From: Nitratifractor sp.
GTDB lineage: Bacteria > Campylobacterota > Campylobacteria > Campylobacterales > Sulfurovaceae
DNA length: 13,816 bases
Direction: 5' to 3'
Assembly (NCBI GenBank): GCA_015490055.1
Contig: WFYP01000055.1
Location: 1-13,816 of the forward strand
How positions within the stretch are numbered: the stretch's first letter is position 1; the number at the start of each line of letters is the position of its first letter. Shown here in pieces: positions 6,815 to 13,504 of this stretch. The translations under genes and the position numbers were made by a program. The notes under the pieces were generated by a model. The model was not told the DNA's origin. It worked only from the letters and a program-made list of their open reading frames with translations, and made no database searches.

Positions 6815-7189
6815 ATGCATAGCTACGATGAACCAGTTTATTTAATTAGTATAGTATCAAATATGCTAAATATTCATCCTCAAACATTACGACAGTATGA
6901 AAGAGATGGTTTAATTTCTCCATCTCGAACAGAGGGTAGAATGCGTCTTTACTCACAAAGAGATATTGATAGAATGAAGATGATACTTCGTCTTACAAGA
7001 GATTTAGGTGTAAACATAGCAGGTATCGATATTATCTTACGCCTTAAAGAGCAGATGGAAGAGATGGAGAGTGAAATAGAACGCTTAAAAGATGAATTAA
7101 GAGATGTAAATAGATTAGGTTCTGTTCCAAAATCTAAAGCAGTAGTTAAAAAGAGTAGATATGATATAATTATATTTGAAGATAATTGA
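6815..7189 (+). CDS. hspR: HspR, MerR-family heat-shock repressor
   Basis: HspR represses chaperone operons under normal conditions and is released on heat shock, classically with DnaK or another chaperone modulating binding. The 124-residue protein opens with a MerR-type winged helix-turn-helix. IVSNMLNIHPQTLRQYERDG (13-32) is the recognition segment and RLYSQRDIDRM (44-54) the wing. A leucine/glutamate-rich coiled coil follows (about 74-97), then a basic stretch and a short hydrophobic tail. The Leu-x-Ile-His-Pro-x-Thr-Leu-Arg-x-Tyr-Glu pattern is typical of HspR rather than metal-sensing MerR proteins, and there are no cysteines. AAGGAGG at 6802-6808 overlaps the cbpA stop codon, so expression is coupled to cbpA. 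The HAIR-like site over the operon promoter supports autoregulation. Confidence 0.93.
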   Translation: MHSYDEPVYLISIVSNMLNIHPQTLRQYERDGLISPSRTEGRMRLYSQRDIDRMKMILRLTRDLGVNIAGIDIILRLKEQMEEMESEIERLKDELRDVNRLGSVPKSKAVVKKSRYDIIIFEDN

Positions 7190-7199
7190 AAGGTACATT

Positions 7200-7532
7200 A
7201 TGAAACATGAAGTTATAAAACAAAAAGTGTTAAAAATATATATTGATAACACTGATACTTATGAAGATGAAGCTCTATGGAAGTATATTTTAAGTAGTGC
7301 AAAAGAGCATAAATTAGCAGGTGCTACAGTTTACAAAGCAGTAGCAGGTGTTGGCTCTAATTTAGATATACATACTTTCGATATTTTTAATTTGTCTATA
7401 AAAATGCCGATAATTGTTGAGATAATAGATACTAATGAAAAAATCACAACTTTCTTAAATTCACTAGATATACTTTTAAAAAAGGCATTTGTAACAATGT
7501 GTGATGTAGATACAATTAAATATAAGGCGTAG
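7200..7532 (+). CDS. DUF190 (PII-like) family protein
   Basis: This small cytoplasmic protein of 110 residues matches my recollection of DUF190: KVLKIYIDNTDTYEDEALWKYIL, then HKLAGATVYKAVAGVG (the GATV..G.G core), then a LSIKMPIIVEIID strand and a final helix-strand. The family has a ferredoxin-like, PII-like fold and is often encoded beside crcB, as here. Its biochemical role is unclear. I chose ATG 7200, 10 bp after the hspR stop, because AAAGG at 7189-7193 is well spaced; a TTG at 7176 inside hspR would add 8 residues but has weaker support. The stop is 1 bp before crcB, implying coupled translation. A regulatory role on the fluoride channel or in small-ligand sensing is inference. Confidence 0.85.
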   Translation: MKHEVIKQKVLKIYIDNTDTYEDEALWKYILSSAKEHKLAGATVYKAVAGVGSNLDIHTFDIFNLSIKMPIIVEIIDTNEKITTFLNSLDILLKKAFVTMCDVDTIKYKA

Positions 7533-7533
7533 T

Positions 7534-7917
7534 ATGAATTTAGCAATTTTAATATCTGTAGCTATTGGCGGTTCTATTGGTGCTCTTATGCGTTTCTTAG
7601 GTTCTTTTTATATAAATAAATTATTAGGAACAGGTTTTCCTTATGGAACATTAGGGGTAAATATTCTAGGTAGTTTTATAATAGGCTTTTTAGCTCTATA
7701 TTTTGAACAAAGTATATCTCCAAATGCAAAAGCTCTTTTAGTTACTGGAATGTTAGGTGCATTGACTACATTTTCTACCTTCTCGCTAGAGAGTGTTTTA
7801 ATGTTACAAGAAGGTTTATATGCTAAAGCACTTTTAAATGTACTTCTAAATGTAACACTAGCACTAACTGCTACCATTGCTGGAATGATGCTGTTTCGTA
7901 AGGTTTATGGTATATAG
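7534..7917 (+). CDS. crcB: Fluoride ion channel CrcB/Fluc
   Basis: CrcB/Fluc forms dual-topology dimers that let fluoride leave the cytoplasm and so protects enolase and pyrophosphatase. The 127-residue protein has four membrane segments. It carries the family motifs GGSIGALMRF (12-21, with R20), YGTLGVNILGSFIIGF (37-52, with the pore asparagine N43) and GMLGALTTFSTFS (72-84, with the phenylalanine box F80/F83). Only one copy is present here, so the functional channel would be a homodimer. The ATG follows the DUF190 stop by 1 bp, with AAGG at 7524-7527. I see no fluoride riboswitch upstream of it or of the operon, so expression probably follows the cbpA-hspR promoter. Confidence 0.95.
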   Translation: MNLAILISVAIGGSIGALMRFLGSFYINKLLGTGFPYGTLGVNILGSFIIGFLALYFEQSISPNAKALLVTGMLGALTTFSTFSLESVLMLQEGLYAKALLNVLLNVTLALTATIAGMMLFRKVYGI

Positions 7918-8020
7918 AAATAATCCAATTTAAAGTGCTATTATGGTACCCTTAGTTTAAAAAATAAGCAAAAGCTACATTGTTAGCTTTAAGCTCTGAG
8001 CTTTCAATAAGGTGGTAAGA
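7918..8020 (+). promoter_or_regulatory. nadK leader with possible promoter and inverted repeats
   Basis: An extended -10-like TGCTATTAT (7936-7944) could serve as the nadK-recN promoter, though no good -35 is visible. Downstream, AAAGCTA (7971-7977) pairs with TAGCTTT (7984-7990) over a 6-nt loop, and AAGCT (7991-7995) pairs with AGCTT (7999-8003) over a 3-nt loop. The two small hairpins are back to back just before the Shine-Dalgarno AAGGTGG (8009-8015). There is no T-run, so they do not look like a terminator. Confidence 0.35.
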
Positions 8021-8890
8021 TTGGATAACACTATTACGAAATATAATTGTGCAGGATTTGTATTAAAACCTGATGCTCCTGAGCTTTTAGATATATTTTT
8101 AGAGATTAAAAATAAGTTTAATAGTTTTGGTATAAGAGTTCAACTTGCAAAAAAATCAGCTAAAATGATTGGGCTTGATGATGGTGTAGAGTTTGAAGAT
8201 ATGTGTAAAAACTGCGATTTTTTAGTTTCGCTTGGTGGTGATGGTACTTTGCTCTCTTTGGTTCGTAGGAGTTATAAATTTAATAAGCCTGTAGCTGGTA
8301 TTAATGCTGGTAATTTAGGTTTTTTAGCAGATGTTAAAATTGATGAAGTAGATAACTTTTTAGAACAGTTAAAGAGTGGTGAGTGTAGAATAGATGAGCG
8401 TATGATGATTACTGCTACTCTTGTTAATGGGAATGGCTTAGAGAGAAGTTTCTATGCTTTTAATGATGTTGTAGCAACTCGAAAGACTGTATCTAAAATG
8501 GCGACTATCGATGCCTATATTGAAGATGATATTTTTAATAGATATAGTGGAGATGGGCTTATAATCTCTACTCCTACTGGCTCTACTGCTTACAATTTGG
8601 CAGCTGGAGGTCCGGTGATGTACCCATTAACTAAAGCTTTTATTATGACGCCAATTTGTCCACATTCGCTAACACAGCGACCACTTGTAATGCCTGCGGA
8701 TTTTACTATTAAGATAAAGACACCTAAAGATAAGTTGTTAATTGTGGTAGATGGGCAAGATGATTACGAGCTAGGGTGCGAAGATGCTTTGATAATTCGT
8801 GGTTCTAAACAAAATGCCAAACTGTTACATAGAAAAGAGCGAAACTACTTTAGCGTACTTAGAGATAAACTATCGTGGGGTGATAGATGA
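8021..8890 (+). CDS. nadK: NAD kinase (ATP/polyphosphate-dependent)
   Basis: NadK phosphorylates NAD to NADP in the cytoplasm. The 289-residue protein contains the hallmark GGDGT (72-76, catalytic D74) in LVSLGGDGTLL. It also has GINAGNLGFLAD (93-104), the nucleotide-binding FNDVVATR (usually NEV, here with Asp), the glycine-rich TPTGSTAYNLAAGGP and PICPHSLTQRPLVMP near the C-terminus. I place the start at TTG 8021, because AAGGTGG at 8009-8015 lies 5 nt before it. A GTG at 8012 would add only three residues but would itself fall inside the Shine-Dalgarno sequence. The stop overlaps the recN start in an ATGA, indicating translational coupling, the usual nadK-recN pairing in many bacteria. Confidence 0.94.
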   Translation: MDNTITKYNCAGFVLKPDAPELLDIFLEIKNKFNSFGIRVQLAKKSAKMIGLDDGVEFEDMCKNCDFLVSLGGDGTLLSLVRRSYKFNKPVAGINAGNLGFLADVKIDEVDNFLEQLKSGECRIDERMMITATLVNGNGLERSFYAFNDVVATRKTVSKMATIDAYIEDDIFNRYSGDGLIISTPTGSTAYNLAAGGPVMYPLTKAFIMTPICPHSLTQRPLVMPADFTIKIKTPKDKLLIVVDGQDDYELGCEDALIIRGSKQNAKLLHRKERNYFSVLRDKLSWGDR

Positions 8891-10410
8891 TAGAGAGGTT
8901 ATATGCAAAAGAGCTACTCGGCTTTAAAAGTGTAGAGTTGAATTTCGAGAGTGGCTTGGTTGTAATTACGGGTCCTAGTGGGGCTGGTAAGTCTGTACTT
9001 ATTAGCTCGCTTTTGGCTAACTTTGGCTTGGCTAATCAAGAGGCAAAGCTTTGCGAAGTGGAGTTAAAAAAGCCAAAAACTTTAGAAAGTGATGAGTTTG
9101 AGCTAGAAGATTATATTGTAATAAAAGCTCTTAAAAAAGATAGAGTGCGACTATTTTTAGATGGGCAAAATATCTCTAAAAAGGCTTTAAAGGAGCTATT
9201 TAAAGGCTATATTTCATATATAAGTGTGCGAGATAAGAGTGGTTTTGAGAGTGTGAGTTTAATTGAGTTAATAGATAGCTATATTGCAAAGTCTGATGCT
9301 AAATATTTGGATAATTTGGTTAAATATCGAGAGAAGTATAGTGCGTATAGAGCTAAAGAGGCAGAGTTAAAAGAGATTTTAAACAGGGTTAAAGAGACAA
9401 ATGAGAGGGTAGAATTTTTAAAGTTTGAGATAGATAAAATTAAGAGCTTAAATCCACAAGAGGGCGAGTACGAAGAGCTTTTGGTGGTTAAAAAACAGCT
9501 CTCTAAATTAGATAGAATTACTGAAATTGCTAATAGAACAGAAGAGATTTTTGGCTTTGAAGATAGTATTTACGAACTTTTCACAATGTTAGAGAAAGAT
9601 AGTAGCTACTTTAGCGATGCGATGAACCAGCTACGAAGCGATTTTGAAGATATAGCAACGCTTAGCGACGAGCTTGCCGATACAGATATAGAGGCTGTTT
9701 TAAATAGGCTAGAGGAGCTGTCTGCTCTTATAAAAAGATTTGGCTCTATTGGTGAGGCTTTAGAGTATTTAAAAGAGCGAGAAGTAGAGCTAGCAAGTTT
9801 TGAAACTATTGAAGAGGATGTAACAAAACTAAAAGCTGATATTACTAAATTAGACAAGCAACTTAGAAAAGAAGCTACTGCTATCAGTAAAAAGAGAGTA
9901 AAAGCTTCTAAAGAGATAGAAGATGAGTTAGAGAAGTATTTAAAAGAGCTAAAGCTACCTCGTGCTAGCTTGAATTTTAATAGCGTTGAGCTTTACGAAT
10001 TGGGTATAGACGAAGTGACTCTAAGTATGGGTAGTACCAAAGTAGAGTCGTTAAGTGGTGGTGAGTTTAATAGAATCAGATTAGCACTATTAACTGTTGG
10101 AGCTAGCGGAGCAGTTGGAAGTGGAGTAATAATTTTAGATGAGATAGATGCAAATGTTAGTGGAGATGAATCGATAGCTATTGCCAATATGATAAGTAAA
10201 CTATCTAAAAGTTTCCAAATTTTTGCAATATCTCACCAACCACACCTAAGCTCTAAGGCTAAGCAACATATTTTAGTTACAAAAGATAGTAACGGAAGTG
10301 TTGCTAAAGTGCTAGAGAGTGAGCAGAGAGTAGAAGAGATAGCAAGAATAATTGGCGGTGAGAGTTATAACAAAGAGGCTCTTGATTTTGCTAAAAAAAT
10401 CTTGGAATGA
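8887..10410 (+). CDS. recN: DNA repair ATPase RecN (SMC-like)
   Basis: RecN is a cytoplasmic SMC-like ATPase that tethers and organises DNA during double-strand-break repair with RecA. The 507 residues hold a Walker A motif GPSGAGKS (29-36), a long coiled coil in two halves (about 140-345), the ABC signature LSGGE (389-393) and a Walker B with the catalytic glutamate in LDEID (417-421). A switch histidine follows in ISHQPHLS. It is shorter than E. coli RecN (553), mainly in the coiled coil, and its Walker A has PS where ET is common. Both differences may be normal for this phylum. It overlaps nadK by 4 bp, and no T-rich terminator hairpin is evident directly after it. Confidence 0.94.
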   Translation: MIERLYAKELLGFKSVELNFESGLVVITGPSGAGKSVLISSLLANFGLANQEAKLCEVELKKPKTLESDEFELEDYIVIKALKKDRVRLFLDGQNISKKALKELFKGYISYISVRDKSGFESVSLIELIDSYIAKSDAKYLDNLVKYREKYSAYRAKEAELKEILNRVKETNERVEFLKFEIDKIKSLNPQEGEYEELLVVKKQLSKLDRITEIANRTEEIFGFEDSIYELFTMLEKDSSYFSDAMNQLRSDFEDIATLSDELADTDIEAVLNRLEELSALIKRFGSIGEALEYLKEREVELASFETIEEDVTKLKADITKLDKQLRKEATAISKKRVKASKEIEDELEKYLKELKLPRASLNFNSVELYELGIDEVTLSMGSTKVESLSGGEFNRIRLALLTVGASGAVGSGVIILDEIDANVSGDESIAIANMISKLSKSFQIFAISHQPHLSSKAKQHILVTKDSNGSVAKVLESEQRVEEIARIIGGESYNKEALDFAKKILE

Positions 10411-10437
10411 TTTTTTGTTGATAGTTGATGTGTGGCG

Positions 10438-10518
10438 GTCATTCTGAGCGGATGCGAAAAATCTAGCTTGAATGGCTATGGTTAAGTGTTTATTTTGGTA
10501 GTTTGAGCTAGATTTTGC
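10438..10518. repeat. Imperfect inverted repeat, possible MITE/REP-like element
   Basis: AAAATCTAGCT (10458-10468) is the exact reverse complement of AGCTAGATTTT (10506-10516). Pairing extends inward for four more pairs, two of them G-U, giving a stem of about 15 bp around a loop of about 29 nt. The left side begins GTCATTCTGAGCG (10438-10450) and runs into a GCGAAAAATCTAG block. This resembles the dispersed CATTCTGAGCGAAGCGAAGAATCT-type intergenic repeats I recall from many bacterial genomes. That likeness is from memory and has not been searched. Confidence 0.5.
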
Positions 10519-10576
10519 TTTATTTGATGGCAGTTGTGGTAAGCTAGGCTTAGTGGTGTTGGAGTGCCTGCAAGTT

Positions 10577-10603
10577 GTAGGGGCAGACCTATGTGTCTGC
10601 CCG
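10577..10603. repeat. GC-rich REP-like palindrome
   Basis: GGGCAGAC (10581-10588) and GTCTGCCC (10595-10602) form a perfect 8-bp stem with a 6-nt loop, preceded by TGTAG. There is no T-run after it, so it is not an intrinsic terminator. The form GTAGGGGCAGACC ... GTCTGCCC resembles dispersed REP-like palindromes known to me from several phyla. Its G+C content is well above that of its surroundings. Confidence 0.55.
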
Positions 10604-10654
10604 TTAATTGTTGTGACTAGAAAGTTGCTAATAATTTTATATAAAGAGGTGTTT

Positions 10655-11431
10655 ATGATTATAGATACACATTGTCATTTGGATGATGAAAGATATATAG
10701 AAGATTTTGATGAGGTTTTAGAGAGAGCTAAAGAGGCAGGGGTTAAGCAGTATATAATTCCTGGAGCTGACCCTAAAACTTTAGAGCGTGCTGTAGAGCT
10801 TAGTGAAAAGTATGACGATATATACTTTGCAGTTGGTGTGCACCCTTATGATGCTAAAAATTATGATAGAGAGTTTTTAGAGCAATTTATAGAGCATAAA
10901 AAGTGTGTAGCTGTTGGAGAGTGTGGGTTAGATTACTATAGATTGCCAGATACACAAGAAGAGATAGAGCAAGAGAAAGCTTTGCAAAAAGAGGTGTTTA
11001 TAGACCAGATAGAGCTTGCAAACAAGTATAATAAACCGTTAATTGTGCATATTCGAGAGGCTAGCTTAGACTCTAAAAATATTTTAAAAGAGTATGCAAA
11101 AGTTGATGGTGTACTGCATTGCTATAATGCAAATGAGGGGCTTTTAGAATTAGCAGATAGAGGCTTTTATTTTGGAATTGGTGGAGTATTGACTTTTAAA
11201 AACGCTAAAAAACTTGTTAATGTTTACCCTAAAATTCCATTGGAAAAATTACTAATTGAAACAGATGCCCCATATCTTACGCCTCATCCATACAGAGGTA
11301 AAAGGAATGAACCTGCATATTGCAAATTGGTTTTAAGTAAAATGGCAGAACTTAGAAATATTGATAGTACTGAGTTAAAAAATATTACTTTAGAAAACTC
11401 TAAAAGGCTGTTTAAAGGCATAATTAGTTAA
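10655..11431 (+). CDS. tatD: TatD-family metal-dependent DNase/hydrolase
   Basis: TatD proteins are TIM-barrel metallohydrolases with 3'-5' exonuclease activity, implicated in DNA repair and quality control in the cytoplasm. The 258-residue protein has all the expected metal ligands: HxH at H6/H8 (DTHCHLDD), E89 in GECGLDYY, H132 in IVHIRE, H155 in LHCY and D204 in ETDAPYLTP. I start at ATG 10655, with AAGAGG about 6 nt upstream. The frame runs open for 34 codons further upstream, but that sequence crosses the GC-rich palindrome and does not resemble protein, and the family normally begins with this IDTHCH. In Helicobacter and Campylobacter, tatD heads the cluster that continues with mltD, rlpA, kdsC and lptC. 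Confidence 0.94.
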   Translation: MIIDTHCHLDDERYIEDFDEVLERAKEAGVKQYIIPGADPKTLERAVELSEKYDDIYFAVGVHPYDAKNYDREFLEQFIEHKKCVAVGECGLDYYRLPDTQEEIEQEKALQKEVFIDQIELANKYNKPLIVHIREASLDSKNILKEYAKVDGVLHCYNANEGLLELADRGFYFGIGGVLTFKNAKKLVNVYPKIPLEKLLIETDAPYLTPHPYRGKRNEPAYCKLVLSKMAELRNIDSTELKNITLENSKRLFKGIIS

Positions 11432-11478
11432 AATTATTTAATATTAACTGAAGTTACGCACTATATACAACATTTAAT

Positions 11479-11511
11479 AGCACAAGAGGGTGCTTAATGT
11501 GAATAGTTTTT
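11479..11511 (+). terminator. Possible intrinsic terminator after tatD
   Basis: AGCAC (11479-11483) pairs with GTGCT (11490-11494) around a 6-nt loop, and bulged pairing continues outward (ACATTTAAT with TTAATGT). Five T follow at 11507-11511, separated from the stem by about a dozen bases. The long gap makes termination uncertain. Confidence 0.35.
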
Positions 11512-11567
11512 AATAAAAGCTAGCCAAAGCTAACTTACGTTAACAGATATTAAATCAAGGTGCCTTT

Positions 11568-12419
11568 ATGAATATTAAATATATTTTTTTAATAATCTCT
11601 ATTTTTATAGTTAGTGGATGTAGTGTAAGTAATTTGAATCCATTTCAATCGAAACCATATTATATTGAAGGTGATAATAGTTATTTGGAAGATACTACAG
11701 ATAAAACAATTAGAAGTGGTAATAAACCAATTAGATATAAAGATGGTGGATATACAAGTCCTGCAAGACATAGAGCTACTATGAGAAATTATGTAGTTAA
11801 GGGTAGATTATATCATCCAACATATGTAGCTGTTGGTGATACAATGACAGGTATTGCTAGCTGGTATGGTCCTAATTTTCATGGGCATCAGACAAGTAAT
11901 GGTGAGACATACAATATGTATGATAAGACTGTAGCACATAAAACTTGGCCAATGGATACAATGGTTAAAATTACTAACTTAGATAATGGTAAAAGCACAA
12001 TAGCAAGAGTAAATGATAGAGGACCATTTGTCGCCGGCAGAGTGGTAGATTGCTCTTATGCTACAGGTAAAGAGATTGGTATTGATAAAAAGGGTATTTG
12101 TCATGTAAAATTAGAAGTTGTTGGTTTTGCTGGTAAAGTTTATAAGCCAAAAGCTGGTAAAGCTGCTCCTAAAGTTAAGTTAAGCGACTTTGGTGTTCAA
12201 GTTGGTGCATTCTCTGTATTGGCTAATGCACAAGCTACTAAAGAAAAATATGCTAAAATGGTAGGTAGTGGAAAGCGAGTTATCATAAAAACTGGAAGAG
12301 ATGCTAACTTTAAAGCTACACTTCATAGAGTTTGGGTAATGGGCTTTGGTTCTAAAGAGGAAGCACAAGACTTTATTAACGATAATAGCGTAGCTGGCGG
12401 ATTTATCATAAGAGATTAA
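11568..12419 (+). CDS. rlpA: RlpA, septal-ring lipoprotein / lytic transglycosylase with SPOR domain
   Basis: RlpA is an outer-membrane lipoprotein that cleaves glycan strands lacking stem peptides and helps daughter cells separate. Residues 1-18 form a lipoprotein signal with lipobox VSGC (lipidated C18). A Ser/Thr/Asp-rich spacer leads to the double-psi beta-barrel (about 91-187), with GIASWYGPNFHGHQTSNGE (95-113) and VNDRGPF. H124 and D150 correspond to the catalytic His and Asp known from Pseudomonas RlpA. A C-terminal SPOR domain (about 207-283, FGVQVGAFSVLANAQ) binds denuded peptidoglycan at the septum. The 283-residue length is typical. The start is supported by AAGG at 11557-11560. 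hisB follows after 9 bp. Confidence 0.94.
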   Translation: MNIKYIFLIISIFIVSGCSVSNLNPFQSKPYYIEGDNSYLEDTTDKTIRSGNKPIRYKDGGYTSPARHRATMRNYVVKGRLYHPTYVAVGDTMTGIASWYGPNFHGHQTSNGETYNMYDKTVAHKTWPMDTMVKITNLDNGKSTIARVNDRGPFVAGRVVDCSYATGKEIGIDKKGICHVKLEVVGFAGKVYKPKAGKAAPKVKLSDFGVQVGAFSVLANAQATKEKYAKMVGSGKRVIIKTGRDANFKATLHRVWVMGFGSKEEAQDFINDNSVAGGFIIRD

Positions 12420-12428
12420 GGGATTTTA

Positions 12429-13004
12429 ATGGTAGTTAAGAGTAGAGATACAAAAGAGACCCAAATTAGAGTAGAGTTAAATTTGTATGGTGAGGGTAAA
12501 AGCGATATAAATACAGGTGTTGGTTTTTTTGACCATATGCTAGATGCTTTTGCTAGACACTCGCTAATAGATTTAAAAGTAGAGTGTAAGGGCGATTTGC
12601 ATATAGATGCTCACCATAGTGTAGAAGATGTAGGTATTGTTTTGGGCCAGGCTTTAGGAGAGGCTATATATCCTGCTAAAGGGATAGAGAGATACGGAAA
12701 TGCTACAGTTGTAATGGATGAAGCTAGTATAAGTTGCGATATTGACCTCTCTAACAGGGCATATTTAGTTTACGATTTGCCACTAAATAGTGGTGCAATT
12801 TCTAATTTTGATTTAGAGCTTGTAGAAGAGTTTTTTAAATCGGTAGCATTTAATATGCCACTAAATTTGCACTTAACATTTAATAGAGGAACAAACAGAC
12901 ACCATATTGCAGAAGCGGCATTTAAGGCATTTGCAGTTGCTCTAAGACGAGCAGTAGCTAAAAACGATAGAATTGGTGTGCCAAGTACAAAAGGTGTATT
13001 GTGA
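12429..13004 (+). CDS. hisB: Imidazoleglycerol-phosphate dehydratase
   Basis: HisB converts imidazole glycerol phosphate to imidazole acetol phosphate, the sixth step of histidine synthesis. It is a manganese enzyme that forms a 24-mer in the cytoplasm. The 191-residue protein is monofunctional and lacks the histidinol-phosphatase domain fused in E. coli. Both metal-binding repeats are present: FFDHMLDAFARHS with DAHHSVED (H62, H63, E66), and RGTNRHHIAEAAFKAFA (H158, H159, E162). The ATG has AAGGGA directly over the rlpA stop. Its 3' end overlaps kdsC by 4 bp. It stands apart from any other his gene in this window, so histidine genes are probably scattered in this genome. Confidence 0.96.
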   Translation: MVVKSRDTKETQIRVELNLYGEGKSDINTGVGFFDHMLDAFARHSLIDLKVECKGDLHIDAHHSVEDVGIVLGQALGEAIYPAKGIERYGNATVVMDEASISCDIDLSNRAYLVYDLPLNSGAISNFDLELVEEFFKSVAFNMPLNLHLTFNRGTNRHHIAEAAFKAFAVALRRAVAKNDRIGVPSTKGVL

Positions 13005-13504
13005 GTATAAAACTACTTATTTTAGATGTCGATGGCACTATGACTAATGGTAAGATTACATATAGCAATAGTGGCGAAGAGTTTAAAAGCTTTTGTGTAA
13101 AAGATGGGCTTGCTATTGCTAGTTGGATTAGGCTTGGTGGAAGTGTAGCGATAATTACTGGGCGAGAGTCTAAAATTGTAGAGAGAAGAGCCAAAGAGCT
13201 TGGAATTGAGTTCTTTTATCAAAATATAAAAGATAAAGCTACTAAAGCTGAAGAGATTTTTAAAAAGTTAAACATTGGCTGGGAGAGTGTAGCAGCTATT
13301 GGCGATGATTTAAATGACTACTCTATGCTAAAAAGAGCTAAACAATCTTTTGCACCAAGTAATGCATCAGTATATATTAAACAGTGTGTAAATAGTGTAT
13401 TATCAGCAGAAGGTGGTGAAGGTGCTGTGCGAGAGATGATAGAGCTTATAATAAAGCAAGAGGGGCTATATAAGGAATATTTAGGTTTATGGGACGCAGA
13501 GTAG
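13001..13504 (+). CDS. kdsC: 3-deoxy-D-manno-octulosonate 8-phosphate phosphatase
   Basis: KdsC dephosphorylates KDO-8-phosphate to KDO, the sugar that joins lipid A to core LPS. The 167-residue protein is a cap-less class C0 HAD phosphatase of the usual size. It has motif I LDVDGTMTNG (nucleophile D9 and D11), motif II ITGRES (threonine near residue 53), and the motif III/IV region with GDDLNDYSML. The C-terminal GGEGAVREMIELIIK is typical of KdsC and contributes to the neighbouring active site of the tetramer. Translation starts at GTG, sharing GTGA with the hisB stop, with AAGGTG at about 12991-12996. The next gene, lptC, overlaps its 3' end by 16 bp. KdsC and LptC both serve LPS biogenesis, so the coupling makes sense. 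Confidence 0.94.
   Translation: MSIKLLILDVDGTMTNGKITYSNSGEEFKSFCVKDGLAIASWIRLGGSVAIITGRESKIVERRAKELGIEFFYQNIKDKATKAEEIFKKLNIGWESVAAIGDDLNDYSMLKRAKQSFAPSNASVYIKQCVNSVLSAEGGEGAVREMIELIIKQEGLYKEYLGLWDAE

Larger units (their letters stand above)
10411..10654. other. Gene-free gap between recN and tatD holding two inverted-repeat elements
   Basis: This 244-bp stretch contains no convincing gene. The tatD frame stays open upstream to about 10553, but the extra residues look non-coding. Local composition is richer in G and T than the flanking genes. It holds two separate inverted repeats, described individually, and the Shine-Dalgarno of tatD (AAGAGG, about 10644-10649). Confidence 0.6.

Noticed and set aside
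7140..7200. Fluoride riboswitch or separate promoter for DUF190-crcB
   Set aside because: The 10-bp gap is too short for a riboswitch and nothing like the crcB-motif core (GAUGG...CUCC with its pseudoknot) is visible there. A TATAAT-like string at about 7163 is inside hspR with no -35 partner.
10553..10654. Longer tatD start adding 34 residues
   Set aside because: The extension crosses the GC-rich palindrome, has no Shine-Dalgarno, and precedes the conserved IDTHCH with which TatD proteins begin; ATG 10655 has AAGAGG upstream.
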